This document shows, one piece after another, positions 34,149 to 42,880 of a stretch of 64,000 nt of DNA. The stretch's first letter is position 1. Each line of letters begins with the position of its first letter. The notes under the pieces were generated by a model. That model did not search any database and was not told where the DNA came from. It saw nothing but the letters and a program-made list of their open reading frames with translations. Source of the DNA: Polaribacter sp. Hel1_33_78 (GTDB taxonomy: Bacteria; Bacteroidota; Bacteroidia; Flavobacteriales; Flavobacteriaceae); NCBI RefSeq assembly GCF_900106075.1, contig NZ_LT629794.1, forward strand, positions 806,001-870,000, read 5' to 3'. A program made the translations under genes and the position numbers.

Positions 34149-34222
34149 GGCCATGTGGCGCAACTGAATAGCGCACTTGATTACGGCTCAAGAGGTTGCA
34201 GGTTTGAATCCTGCCATGGTCA
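34149..34222 (+). tRNA. tRNA-Arg (anticodon ACG)
   Basis: 74 bases. Acceptor GGCCATG/CATGGTC with one G-U pair, discriminator A. D arm GCGC/GCGC, anticodon stem CTTGA/TCAAG with loop TTACGGC (ACG), T arm GCAGG/CCTGC with loop TTTGAAT. CCA is not encoded. Confidence 0.95.
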
Positions 34223-34227
34223 CGAAT

Positions 34228-34270
34228 AAAACCAGCACTTTACAACATTTTTTGTAAATGCTGGTTTTTT
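34228..34270 (+). terminator. Terminator after tRNA-Arg
   Basis: ACCAGCA (34231-34237) with TGCTGGT (34259-34265), plus an inner TTTACAA/TTGTAAA stem, gives a long nearly continuous hairpin followed by a T run. Confidence 0.75.
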
Positions 34271-34522
34271 ATTTGCCTACTTTTTGCCTACCTAGTTAGA
34301 ATTAAAGGATCAATACAAGAACTATAGAATTTTAGAATTATGAGAAAACGAAGTAACAAGGAATTAAAAAAGGCCTTGAATATTTTCAAAGCCTTTTTGT
34401 CTAACCAAAATTAGTATAAAAACTCACTACTTCTATTTTTCTTTTTCAATTATTTCAGTTTATTTTTTGTTGATTTTTATTAGTATGACACAATAAAATT
34501 TAATATGTCACAATTACTCTTT
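34271..34522. other. Gene-poor segment downstream of tRNA-Arg
   Basis: The motif TTGCCTAC is repeated in tandem (about 34274-34291). A 24-codon ORF (ATG 34340, TAG 34412) encodes MRKRSNKELKKALNIFKAF plus a short tail, but overlaps a terminator-like hairpin (stem about 34366-34380 / 34385-34398, AAAAAGGC and GCCTTTTT). Direct repeats beside a tRNA 3' end can mark an old integration site; no integrase is present in the window. Confidence 0.3.
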
Positions 34523-34560
34523 AAAATAAAAACTCGAGAAATTTCTCGAGTTTTTATTTT
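34523..34560. terminator. 38-bp perfect palindromic terminator
   Basis: Arms 34523-34541 and 34542-34560 are exact inverses (core ACTCGAGAAA/TTTCTCGAGT) with long A and T tracts. It contains the stop codon of the minus-strand gene ending at 34554, so the terminator overlaps the coding end. Confidence 0.8.
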
Positions 34561-34826
34561 AAATATTGTTTAATTGCTATTCTGTGTTCAGGAATACTTT
34601 TGTCATAGTTTTCTACCAATAACTCTAGTATTTTCGGCGGTTTTACCCCAATTTCATTTTTATGAGAATATCTTGACACATAGAGATTATAGGCATCCTC
34701 TTTTTTTTCAAAAATTAAAAAGTGTGTAGCATTTAATTCAGTAAACGCAATTTGATTTCCATGAAATGCATTAGATTCGTCTTTTATAAAAAGAGAAAAT
34801 TCGTAATATTTTAAAACATTTTCCAT
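34554..34826 (-). CDS. Small hypothetical protein downstream of clpS
   Basis: 90 residues, beginning MENVLKYYEFSLFIKDES. It is a soluble alpha/beta-looking protein without signal peptide or clear motif. The start is 4 bases after the clpS stop, so it is in the prmA-clpS transcript. Family not recognised. Its last codon lies in the palindromic terminator. Confidence 0.6.
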   Translation of the reverse strand: MENVLKYYEFSLFIKDESNAFHGNQIAFTELNATHFLIFEKKEDAYNLYVSRYSHKNEIGVKPPKILELLVENYDKSIPEHRIAIKQYLK

Positions 34827-34829
34827 AAA

Positions 34830-35105
34830 TTATACGAGTTCTGCAGATAAGCCTAAATGTAATAATTTAGAACATCGAGGCTCTAAATCTTTATAGGTTC
34901 CAGATTTAACTGTGCATTTTCCTTTATAGTGGACTAACATAGTGCATTGTTCAGCTTGCTCTAAAGTATGTTCACAAACGCTAATTAAAGCCTCTATCAC
35001 AAAATCAAAAGTATTTACTTCGTCATTATGAAGTACTATTTCATGTTGATGTGCTTTTTGCTCTAATATGTCAACTTCTTCTTTAATTTTCTCTTTAGTA
35101 CTCAT
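34830..35105 (-). CDS. clpS: Clp protease adaptor ClpS
   Basis: 91 residues. The ClpS core is VLHNDEVNTFDFVIEALISVCEHTLEQAEQ (Asn-Asp of the N-degron pocket near 26-27), followed by VHYKGKCTVKSG. The N-terminal extension is acidic and Lys/Glu-rich. It delivers N-end-rule substrates to ClpAP-type proteases and inhibits other substrates. It lies between prmA and a small hypothetical gene, with short gaps. Confidence 0.9.
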   Translation of the reverse strand: MSTKEKIKEEVDILEQKAHQHEIVLHNDEVNTFDFVIEALISVCEHTLEQAEQCTMLVHYKGKCTVKSGTYKDLEPRCSKLLHLGLSAELV

Positions 35106-35114
35106 TTTACAAAA

Positions 35115-35951
35115 TTACAATTTATTGTATTTTAATGCAACCCAATTATTTCGTTGTATAAAATTTTCTAATTTTAAATTATATTTAGAAACCTCAGCAT
35201 CAATGATCGGAATATCTTCTTCATAAAATCCACTTAATAAAAGTATACCTTTTTCCTTTAAACAGTTTGCGTACACTTTCATATCCATCAATAAAATATT
35301 TCTATTGATATTAGCAATAATAAGATCGTACTTTTTATTGATTAAAAGGGATGAATCTCCTTCAAAAACGGAAATATGATGACAATTATTTCGGGTAACA
35401 TTTTCTATAGAATTTTCATAACACCAATTATCAATATCAATAGCATCAATTGGTTTCGCACCTTTCATTTCAGCAAAAATGGCTAATATTCCAGTTCCAC
35501 ATCCCATGTCTAAAGTTTGCTTATTGTTTAAATCTAATTGTAATAAATGTTGAACCATCATGTGCGTAGTTTCATGATGTCCCGTACCAAAACTCATTTT
35601 TGGTTCAATAACAATATCGTACTTTAAATTAGGATTTTCATGAAAAGGAGCTCTTATACTCACTATTTCATCCACTTCAATAGGTGTAAAATTCTTTTCC
35701 CATTCTGCATTCCAATTTGTTTGTTCAACTTCGTTCTGATTATATTCAATTGAAAATTCATCAGAGTTTAAAACAAAAATAGTATCCAGAATATTTGAAT
35801 TCCATTCTTCTTTTTGGATATACGCGGTTACTCCGTCTTCATTTTCAACAAAACTCTCAAAACCAACAGCACCTAATTCTGCAATTAAAATTTCTGCTGC
35901 GGGCTCTTTTGGAATTACCTTAAAATTATATTCTATATAAATATTGTCCAT
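35115..35951 (-). CDS. prmA: Ribosomal protein L11 methyltransferase
   Basis: About 278 residues from the ATG at 35951 (an upstream ATG at 35978 would add nine unlikely residues). The N-terminal substrate domain is MDNIYIEYNFKVIPKEPAAEIL. The SAM domain has SFGTGHHETTHMM and TLDMGCGTGILAIFA, and the catalytic-region motif is DLIIANINRNILL. It trimethylates ribosomal protein L11. A consensus -7 element lies 44 bases upstream, so it heads the prmA-clpS-small-protein unit. Confidence 0.93.
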   Translation of the reverse strand: MDNIYIEYNFKVIPKEPAAEILIAELGAVGFESFVENEDGVTAYIQKEEWNSNILDTIFVLNSDEFSIEYNQNEVEQTNWNAEWEKNFTPIEVDEIVSIRAPFHENPNLKYDIVIEPKMSFGTGHHETTHMMVQHLLQLDLNNKQTLDMGCGTGILAIFAEMKGAKPIDAIDIDNWCYENSIENVTRNNCHHISVFEGDSSLLINKKYDLIIANINRNILLMDMKVYANCLKEKGILLLSGFYEEDIPIIDAEVSKYNLKLENFIQRNNWVALKYNKL

Positions 35952-35994
35952 AAATGTATCGTAAAAAAAATGCACCAAGATTTAAATCCTGATG

Positions 35995-36002
35995 CAAATT
36001 TA
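35995..36002 (-). promoter_or_regulatory. -7 element for prmA
   Basis: CAAATTTA on the plus strand reads TAAATTTG on the minus strand, 44 bases before the prmA ATG. Confidence 0.45.
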
Positions 36003-36027
36003 TTGTAAATATCTTTAAATACGAGAT

Positions 36028-36786
36028 TTAAATAGCTTTAATAATTCCGGTAAAATCATCTACATTTAAAGCGGCTCCTCCAATTAAACCACCATCTACA
36101 TCTGGCTTAGAGAATATTTCTTCTGCATTGGCAGGTTTTACACTTCCTCCATATAAAATAGAAACTTCATCAGCCACTTCTTTATTGTATTTTTTTTCTA
36201 TAATGCTTCTAATAAATGCATGCATTTCTTGCGCTTGTTCTGCACTTGCCGTTTCTCCGGTTCCAATTGCCCAAACAGGTTCGTAAGCTAAAATAATACT
36301 TTTCCAAGCACCCGCTTCTAAATGAAATAGTGCATTTTTTAATTGACTTTCTACAACTGCAAAATGATTTTCAGATTTTCTATCTTCTAATAATTCTCCA
36401 AAACAAAAAATAGTTTCTAATTCATTTTCTATAATAGCATCTACTTTTTTAGCTAAACTTTCATCCGTTTCATTAAAATAGGTTCTTCTTTCTGAGTGAC
36501 CTAAAATAACCGTTTTAATTCCGATTGCTTTTAACATGTCCGCAGAAATTTCGCCAGTATAAGCTCCGTTTTTAGCCTCATGCATATTTTGTGCAACTAC
36601 TTCAATTTTAGAATATTTAGCGGCTTTTATAGATGAAGATAAATTGACAAAAGTAGGAGAAACAATTACACGAGTATTTTCTAACTTCTCTTTTTTAATA
36701 GATTTTTTCAAATCTTTGATTAGTTGTTTACTCTCCTTTTTAGTATTGTTCATTTTCCAGTTTCCTGCTACTATTTTTGTTCTCAT
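36028..36786 (-). CDS. tpiA: Triosephosphate isomerase
   Basis: 252 residues. Key motifs: GNWKMN with Lys near 11, ILGHSERRTYFNE with catalytic His near 95, LAYEPVWAIGTGETAS with catalytic Glu near 169, and the phosphate loop YGGSVKPAN near 213-221. It interconverts glyceraldehyde-3-phosphate and dihydroxyacetone phosphate in glycolysis. It sits between a TlpA-like gene and prmA on the same strand. Confidence 0.97.
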   Translation of the reverse strand: MRTKIVAGNWKMNNTKKESKQLIKDLKKSIKKEKLENTRVIVSPTFVNLSSSIKAAKYSKIEVVAQNMHEAKNGAYTGEISADMLKAIGIKTVILGHSERRTYFNETDESLAKKVDAIIENELETIFCFGELLEDRKSENHFAVVESQLKNALFHLEAGAWKSIILAYEPVWAIGTGETASAEQAQEMHAFIRSIIEKKYNKEVADEVSILYGGSVKPANAEEIFSKPDVDGGLIGGAALNVDDFTGIIKAI

Positions 36787-36900
36787 AATTCTAATTTTAG
36801 TACTTAAAATATTGGTATTATTCTATCTTTAATTTTGATGTAAATTTAAGAAATGGAAAGGCAAAAATCATGTAGAAAAAGAAATAGTTACTAAAACGAT

Positions 36901-37395
36901 TTATTTGATTTTTTTTAACACTTCTTTTATCTTTTTGTCTGCTGCATTTGTAGCTTTAAATAAAGTTATTTCTCCAGTTTCATCGATAACCATATATCTT
37001 GGAATCCAATTTAAATTGATGAAATCTACAAATTTACCGTCTTTCATTCCTTCTGGTAAATTATAATGTACTCCTTTTAAATTGTACCTTTTAATAGCTC
37101 TTTTCCAGGAAGGATTGCTCCTGTCAACAGATAAAAACAAAAATACTACACCAGGAAATTCTTTTTGTAATTCTTTTACCTTTGGCACGCCCACAATACA
37201 ATCTTTGCACCAAGAGGCCCAAACATCTATAAAGATTTTTTTCCCTTTATAATTATATAAAACTTCTCTTAGCGTTATTTTAGAATCGTCTAGACCAATC
37301 AACATTTCCTTATATGCGTCGGTAGAAAACTGTGTAGGTTGTTCTGAGTTACAACTTATAAAAACGATAATCAATAAAAGAAATAATTTTTTCAT
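36901..37395 (-). CDS. TlpA/ResA-like thioredoxin lipoprotein
   Basis: 164 residues with a lipobox (LLIIVFISC, Cys15) and a thioredoxin fold with active site WASWCKDCIVGVPKV (CxxC, C-K-D-C) near 60-72. The cis-Pro loop WIPRYMVID is near 136. It is a periplasm-facing reductant for disulfides or cytochrome maturation. In relatives I recall it directly after the BT_3928-like gene; here that gene lies 10 kb away. Confidence 0.87.
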   Translation of the reverse strand: MKKLFLLLIIVFISCNSEQPTQFSTDAYKEMLIGLDDSKITLREVLYNYKGKKIFIDVWASWCKDCIVGVPKVKELQKEFPGVVFLFLSVDRSNPSWKRAIKRYNLKGVHYNLPEGMKDGKFVDFINLNWIPRYMVIDETGEITLFKATNAADKKIKEVLKKIK

Positions 37396-37450
37396 AGAAA
37401 AAGGTTAATTAAAAAGGAAATAACTTACAAATGTTAAAAGTTAAAAATAG

Positions 37451-37458
37451 TACTTTTG
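37451..37458 (+). promoter_or_regulatory. -7 element for pyrF
   Basis: TACTTTTG matches TAnnTTTG, 20 bases before the pyrF ATG at 37479. Confidence 0.5.
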
Positions 37459-37478
37459 TTTAACTTTAAGCAAAAGTA

Positions 37479-38300
37479 ATGACAACGCAACAACTTGTAT
37501 CACAAATAAAACAAAAAAAATCTTTTTTATGTATAGGTTTAGATGTAGATCTTGGTAAAATTCCTAGGCATTTATTAAAATTAGAAGATCCATTTTTTGA
37601 ATTTAACAAAGCCATTATTGATGCAACGCACCATTTGTGTGTTGCCTACAAGCCAAATACTGCTTTTTATGAGGCTTATGGTCTTAAAGGTTGGCAAGCG
37701 CTGGAAAAAACAATTTCTTACATCAATAACAAACATCCAGAAATTTTTACAATTGCAGATGCAAAAAGAGGAGATATAGGCAATACATCAACAATGTATG
37801 CGAAGGCTTTTTTACAAGATTTGGCTTTTGATTCTGTTACTGTAGCGCCTTATATGGGTAAAGATTCTGTTGAACCCTTTTTGGATTTTAAAGATAAGCA
37901 CACTATTATGTTGGCATTAACTTCTAACGAAGGTGCTTTTGATTTTCAGACCTTGCACGTCAACGATCAGGAATTGTATAAAAAAGTTTTACAAGTTTCA
38001 AAATCTTGGAGAAATTCAGAAAACTTGATGTATGTTGTTGGAGCTACAAAAGCTGAATATTTTAAAGAAATCAGAAAAATAGTTCCGGATTCTTTTCTGT
38101 TAGTTCCTGGAGTGGGAGCACAAGGAGGAAACTTGCAGGATGTTTGTAAATATGGATTATCAGAAAATATTGGTTTGTTAATCAATTCGTCAAGAGGAAT
38201 AATTTATGCTTCAAATTCTACAGATTTTGCACAAGTGGCTGCTTTAAAAGCGAAAGAACTACAAACAGAAATGAGCTTCATCCTAGAAAATAGATTCTAA
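37479..38300 (+). CDS. pyrF: Orotidine 5'-phosphate decarboxylase, long (type 2) form
   Basis: 273 residues, matching the longer subfamily found in Bacteroidota rather than the 230-residue E. coli form. The active-site motif [10 protein letters not shown] is at 94-103, the N-terminal phosphate region is [14 protein letters not shown], and [10 protein letters not shown] near 207-216 is the phosphate-binding loop. It makes UMP, the last step of de novo pyrimidine synthesis. Monocistronic in this context. Confidence 0.95.
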   Translation: MTTQQLVSQIKQKKSFLCIGLDVDLGKIPRHLLKLEDPFFEFNKAIIDATHHLCVAYKPNTAFYEAYGLKGWQALEKTISYINNKHPEIFTIADAKRGDIGNTSTMYAKAFLQDLAFDSVTVAPYMGKDSVEPFLDFKDKHTIMLALTSNEGAFDFQTLHVNDQELYKKVLQVSKSWRNSENLMYVVGATKAEYFKEIRKIVPDSFLLVPGVGAQGGNLQDVCKYGLSENIGLLINSSRGIIYASNSTDFAQVAALKAKELQTEMSFILENRF

Positions 38301-38714
38301 ATATCTTTTTCTGAAAAAGGATTTTTAGAACCAAATGAAAGAAGTTTTTCATGAACAATTGTTGCTTTCCGTTTTTGGAATTAAATATTTTAAAATGGAT
38401 GTAAATGCTATCAAAGGAAATAATGATTAAGGATTCTTCCGAATACTTTAAATATTTTATATCCTGAGATTTTTTTGAAAGTAACGAATTTGATTAATTT
38501 TTTCGAGTAACTTCATGCCTTTATAGGTAGCTATATTACTCATTAGTTCATCTACAAATCTTTAGATAGTTATTAGATTTTTCAATGAGCGATATACTTT
38601 CTCTTTAGATGTTACTTGCAACTATTCAACTATTTTAAGTGGTACATAAATTTTTGCTGAATGCTTAAACGTATAAAATTAGTGTAAACATTTTGACTTA
38701 CAATATTGTTGATA
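38301..38714. other. 414-base spacer between pyrF and the GH16 gene
   Basis: No intact gene. It contains the possible minus-strand remnant listed at 38457-38607 and a weak stem just after the pyrF stop. Otherwise AT-rich and featureless. Confidence 0.4.
38457..38607 (-). pseudogene. Possible frameshifted gene remnant, unidentified
   Basis: On the minus strand one frame reads KEKVYRSLKNLITI then stops. A second frame, about where the first ends, reads RFVDELMSNIATYKG then MKLLEKINQIRYFQKNLRI and stops at 38457. Joined by one frameshift this looks like the helical tail of a lost protein. The family is not recognised and chance is possible. Confidence 0.22.
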
Positions 38715-40331
38715 TTATTTTTTAACAATCTTATGAGTTGATGTTTCTTTTTCAGATTCTAATTTTAAGAAATAAATACCTTTTGATAATTTAGAGGTTT
38801 CTATCGTTTTCTTTGAACTATTTTGAACAAATGTTTGAATTTTTTGACCTGTTAAAGAATAAATAGTTCCTTTAATTTTACCAAGATCTGAAGAAAATTG
38901 AATGTTTAATTTATCATTTACAGGATTAGGGAAAAGTTTTATGTCTAACAAGTTATTAATATCAGAGACAGATGCTACAGATTCTTGATAGACTCTAACA
39001 TAGTCAATTTCCATTGCGCTTTCTGTAAAATTTGATGCTATGTTTGGTAAAATAGCAACATTAAATAATAAATATTGAGGCGCATTATAAGGCCAGTTTT
39101 GAATGTTTTTATCTTCTGGATTATATACATAATGAACGATGCCATCTACACTAAAAGTCATTTTATTAGAATTCCAATCTAGAGTATAAATATGAAATTC
39201 TGTGGATGCATTATTAATTTTTCTTCCTCCTTTATTCACAGTGCCTCCAAAGCTAGATCTATTATGCATAGCACTTTGTACAAAGTCTTGATTGTTACCC
39301 CAATGCTCAATAATATCTATTTCTCCACAATCTGGCCAACCGGTTGTTCCATGAGTAGCAGCCCAATAACCTCCAGTTTCTGTAATGTTTTGACCTAGCA
39401 TCCAGAGAGCAGGGAAAGTACCTACTCCAAAAGGCATTTTTGCCCTAATTTCAATTTTACCATAGGTAAAAGCAAATTTAGAATTCAGTCTTGCAGAAGT
39501 GTATTGTTTAGTAACTCCGTAACTATTGTATGTTTCTTTTTTAGCTACAATTTTTAAAGAACCATTTACCATAAAAGAATTTGTATTGCTATCCGTGTAA
39601 TGCTGAATTTCTCCATTAGCCCAACTTTGTCCATTTATAATGGGTCTTGTTTGTTGAAACCATTTACTGTTATCAATAGGACCTGTACCATTAAATTCAT
39701 CAGACCAAACTAAGTTGTCAAAAACAGGATCTTCACCATTATTATTACTGTCAGTAATGGTGCCGTCATATAAAAAATCATCAATGTATGCTGTTACTTT
39801 AGCATTATTGTCTTCACCGTTAATTTGTATTAAAACTCTATTAAAGTCTTTTCTATTTATAGGGTCAGCCGAGTTCTCATTGTATTTTAAAAAAGTATCA
39901 TTTTTAAAATCGAATGCAATCGTTTGCCATTGATCTAAAATAATCGGCTTTATAATTTCCGTTTGAGTAGTCCATTTTTCACCTAAAGTATTGTCTTGTA
40001 ACTTTAAAGATATTTGGTTGTTTTCATTTTGGGTGAGACTAGCTGACGGAACATATATTTTTAGAGTAAAAGTTTGATATGCAGATAAGTCAAATGTATT
40101 GGAAGTGTCAAAAAATATATTTGCATATTGGCCTCCATCATCTTTATATTCTAGAACCGTATTAGAAGTATTTATACTTTCTTTATAAGGATTTGCAAAG
40201 GATGTATTCATTGCTGATTCATCGGTAGCCCAAGTAGAAATTGTTCCATTCCCTTCAAAATCATCTTCTACAGTTTGTCCATTAGAAAATAAGGTAATTG
40301 ATAAAAATAATATGGTAAATAAGTACTTCAT
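38715..40331 (-). CDS. Secreted GH16 glycoside hydrolase (laminarinase-like) with T9SS tail
   Basis: 538 residues. Signal peptide (MKYLFTILFLSITLFSNGQ), an N-terminal beta-rich module of about 170 residues that looks carbohydrate-binding, a GH16 catalytic domain (about 205-450) with the active-site motif GEIDIIEHWG near 333-342 (E-x-D-x-x-E), and a C-terminal type IX secretion sorting domain (LFPNPVNDKLNI ... GIYFLKLESEKETSTHKIVKK). It probably cleaves beta-1,3-glucans such as laminarin at the surface or outside the cell. No SusC/D pair is adjacent, so this is not a full polysaccharide-utilisation locus. Confidence 0.87.
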   Translation of the reverse strand: MKYLFTILFLSITLFSNGQTVEDDFEGNGTISTWATDESAMNTSFANPYKESINTSNTVLEYKDDGGQYANIFFDTSNTFDLSAYQTFTLKIYVPSASLTQNENNQISLKLQDNTLGEKWTTQTEIIKPIILDQWQTIAFDFKNDTFLKYNENSADPINRKDFNRVLIQINGEDNNAKVTAYIDDFLYDGTITDSNNNGEDPVFDNLVWSDEFNGTGPIDNSKWFQQTRPIINGQSWANGEIQHYTDSNTNSFMVNGSLKIVAKKETYNSYGVTKQYTSARLNSKFAFTYGKIEIRAKMPFGVGTFPALWMLGQNITETGGYWAATHGTTGWPDCGEIDIIEHWGNNQDFVQSAMHNRSSFGGTVNKGGRKINNASTEFHIYTLDWNSNKMTFSVDGIVHYVYNPEDKNIQNWPYNAPQYLLFNVAILPNIASNFTESAMEIDYVRVYQESVASVSDINNLLDIKLFPNPVNDKLNIQFSSDLGKIKGTIYSLTGQKIQTFVQNSSKKTIETSKLSKGIYFLKLESEKETSTHKIVKK

Positions 40332-40345
40332 AAATTAATTTTTTT

Positions 40346-40376
40346 CAAAACTAATTTATTTCCTAGTACTTAACAA
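40346..40376 (-). promoter_or_regulatory. Promoter for the GH16 gene
   Basis: On the minus strand TTG (40376-40374) is followed after 20 bases by TAGTTTTG (40353-40346). The ATG lies about 15 bases further on. Confidence 0.5.
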
Positions 40377-40414
40377 ACTAAATGACCATACAAAAGCCAT
40401 ACATGCTAAATAAG

Positions 40415-40447
40415 AAAACCTCTGTTGTTTAAATGCACAGAGGTTTT
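40415..40447 (-). terminator. Terminator after the DUF4197 gene
   Basis: AAAACCTCTG (40415-40424) and CAGAGGTTTT (40438-40447) are exact inverses around a 13-base loop, 25 bases beyond the DUF4197 stop. Confidence 0.7.
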
Positions 40448-40471
40448 ATAACTATTTTTTCTTTTTACAAT

Positions 40472-41185
40472 TTATATTTTATCTTGTAATGCAAAAACTT
40501 GCTTTAGCAAAGCTGTGTTGCGTAATCCCGCTTTTTCACGAATTCCTTTTTCCTCAACTTCAATCATTGTGTATACACCTTGCAATGCTTGTTTTGTTAC
40601 ATACCCTGTTAAATCTGGGTTTACTTTGTTTACAAAAGGAATTGAGTTGTATTTGTTAATTAAGTTTGCCCAAACTTTATCTGCCCCTACCTTACCAAAT
40701 GAGTTTTTAATTACTGGTGTAAATTCGCTATACAAAGCAGTTGATGTTTCATTTTTTAAATAGGATGTTGCTGCATTTTGTTCTCCTAAAAGTATATTTT
40801 TAGCATCCTTAAAAGACATGTTTTTTATTGCATTTACAAAGATTGGAGTCGCGGTTTTAACAGCATCTTCTGCAGCTCTATTTAATACTTTTATACCTTC
40901 ATCTGCTAAATTGCTAAGACCTATTTTACGCAAACCTTTATCTACAGCTTTCAATTCTTCTGGCAATAAAATTTTAACTAAATCGTTTCTGTAAAAACCG
41001 TCTTTTGAGGTTAATTTGGTAACCTGATTTTTAATTCCATTATCCAAAGCTTGTTTTAAACCATTTCCTATTTGCTCTTGAGATATTCCTCCACCACTAT
41101 TAGGCAACTGACTTACTACTTTTTGCAATTCTGCGCAACTTGTAAATTGCATTGCAATTACTAACACTAAAATTTTTTTTATCAT
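40472..41185 (-). CDS. DUF4197 lipoprotein
   Basis: 237 residues. The signal peptide ends at Cys17 (LVIAMQFTSC). The body is helical with the DUF4197 marks GLKQALDNGIKNQV, VKILLPEELKAVDKGLRKIG and NMSFKDAKNILLG. The family is envelope-located and of unknown function. It has its own terminator and lies upstream of the GH16 gene on the same strand. Confidence 0.82.
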   Translation of the reverse strand: MIKKILVLVIAMQFTSCAELQKVVSQLPNSGGGISQEQIGNGLKQALDNGIKNQVTKLTSKDGFYRNDLVKILLPEELKAVDKGLRKIGLSNLADEGIKVLNRAAEDAVKTATPIFVNAIKNMSFKDAKNILLGEQNAATSYLKNETSTALYSEFTPVIKNSFGKVGADKVWANLINKYNSIPFVNKVNPDLTGYVTKQALQGVYTMIEVEEKGIREKAGLRNTALLKQVFALQDKI

Positions 41186-41241
41186 TTTATTTAATTTTAT
41201 ATTCTTTTACTATGAACCTTTTTAGATAAAAAGTCACTTAA

Positions 41242-41406
41242 TTATTTAAAAGTATCTGTTTTTTTATCATATCCAAAGGGGCAATGTTTACAACCACTTT
41301 TACAGCAATAGCCTCTTTTTAAATGATACTTTTCTGTAAAGACCTTGTAACCTTGTTCATTCAAGTAATAATCGTCTTTTTCTATTTCTATTCTTGGTTT
41401 AAACAT
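41242..41406 (-). CDS. DUF5522-type small cysteine-rich protein
   Basis: 54 residues, ATG at 41406, TAA at 41242. It starts MFKPRIEIEKDDYYLNEQGY and has the cysteine cluster RGYCCKSGCKHCPFGYDKK, the mark of DUF5522. The four cysteines (CC-x3-C-x2-C) suggest metal binding. Function unknown. It lies 28 bases from the stop of the monooxygenase gene upstream on the same strand, so the two may be co-transcribed. Confidence 0.78.
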   Translation of the reverse strand: MFKPRIEIEKDDYYLNEQGYKVFTEKYHLKRGYCCKSGCKHCPFGYDKKTDTFK

Positions 41407-41434
41407 ACTGCAAAAATAAACGATTTAATAAGGA

Positions 41435-42880
41435 TTATCTAAATTGTAATCTTTTATCTTTAACGGAGTCTATTCTTAAAGCTTTAAAGTCTAAAATATA
41501 GTTTTGATATAATCTCCAAGGAAATTGATCTCCTTGTTTTGGTAAAATATCTTTCGCTCTATGAATATAACCAGAATCTAAATCGATTAAAGGTAATTCT
41601 CCTAGGTTTTTTTCTATAACTTTTGCGTACACCGATTTATAATTATTTTTATCCAAATACTTTAAAAGTCTTGAAATATATTCACTTGTCAAATCACTTT
41701 TTAAAGTCCAAGAGGCGTTTGTATAACCAGCAAAAACCAAAAAATTAGGGAGTTCACTTAACATTAGTCCTTTATAAATAAACTGTTTTGTAATATCGAA
41801 AGGGGTATTGTTGAGCGATATTTTAGCTCCACCAAACGGTAGTAGTTTTAAACCAGTTGCACTAATAATAATATCAGCTTCTATAATTTTTCCTGATTTT
41901 AAAAGAATTCCATTTTCTATAAAAACATCAATAGAGTCCGTTATTACATCAGCTTTTCCTTTTTTAATAGCTTTAAAAAAATCGCCATCTGGCACTAAGC
42001 AAAAACGTTGATCCCAAGGCCTATAATTTGGTGAAAAATGAGGTTCTAATGGGAACTCATTACCTAACTCTTTTTTAATTCCTTTTAAAATGAATTTTTT
42101 CATCGTTTCTGGAAACTTTCTGCACAAATTATAGAATAACATATCTGCCAAAATATTTTTTACTCGTACTAAAGTATGTGCAATTTTACTTGGTAATATA
42201 AATTTTAGAAACTTTGCAATTTTATCCTTATTTGGTAAAGCAGCAATATACGTTGGTGTTCTTTGCAACATGGTTACTTTAGATACGTCTTCTGCAATCT
42301 TTGGAACTATGGTTACAGCGGTTGCTCCACTACCTATCACTACTACTTTTTTATCTTTATAATTTAAATTTGTATTCCATTTTTGAGGATGAATAAATGT
42401 TCCTTTAAAATTTTCTAGGCCTTTAAATTCTGGAGTATAACCATGATCATAATTGTAATATCCACTTGCATTAAAAATAAATTGCGAAGAATAATAAGAT
42501 TCTTCTTGAGTAGTAGGATTTATTACTTTTAGTGTCCATAAATTATCTTCGGTATCAAAATTATAGGAGATTACTTTTTGATGATATACAATTTTATCTT
42601 TTACATTAAATTCTTCTGAAGCTTGATTTAAATATCTTAAGATTGAAGGAGCGTCTGCAAAAGATTTATCATCATCCCAAGTTTTAAAAGAATAACCAAA
42701 AGTATACATATCTGAATCAGAGCGAATTCCTGGGTATTTAAATAAACTCCAAGTTCCACCTAGTTCTTCTCTAGCTTCTAAAATTAAATATTTTTTATTT
42801 TTGTTTTTTCTTTCTAAATGACAAGCTGCTCCAATTCCTGATAAACCTGCTCCAATAATGATAATATCTTGCTTCATCAA
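41435..42880 (-). CDS. FAD/NAD(P)-binding monooxygenase, Baeyer-Villiger type
   Basis: 481 residues. The FAD Rossmann motif GAGLSG is at 9-14 and GGTWSLFKYPGIRSD follows near 41-55. The Baeyer-Villiger fingerprint FKGTFIHPQKW is near 152-162 and the second (NADPH) Rossmann motif GSGATA near 174. It would insert oxygen into ketones or oxidise heteroatoms using NADPH. The substrate is unknown. Confidence 0.85.
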   Translation of the reverse strand: MMKQDIIIIGAGLSGIGAACHLERKNKNKKYLILEAREELGGTWSLFKYPGIRSDSDMYTFGYSFKTWDDDKSFADAPSILRYLNQASEEFNVKDKIVYHQKVISYNFDTEDNLWTLKVINPTTQEESYYSSQFIFNASGYYNYDHGYTPEFKGLENFKGTFIHPQKWNTNLNYKDKKVVVIGSGATAVTIVPKIAEDVSKVTMLQRTPTYIAALPNKDKIAKFLKFILPSKIAHTLVRVKNILADMLFYNLCRKFPETMKKFILKGIKKELGNEFPLEPHFSPNYRPWDQRFCLVPDGDFFKAIKKGKADVITDSIDVFIENGILLKSGKIIEADIIISATGLKLLPFGGAKISLNNTPFDITKQFIYKGLMLSELPNFLVFAGYTNASWTLKSDLTSEYISRLLKYLDKNNYKSVYAKVIEKNLGELPLIDLDSGYIHRAKDILPKQGDQFPWRLYQNYILDFKALRIDSVKDKRLQFR

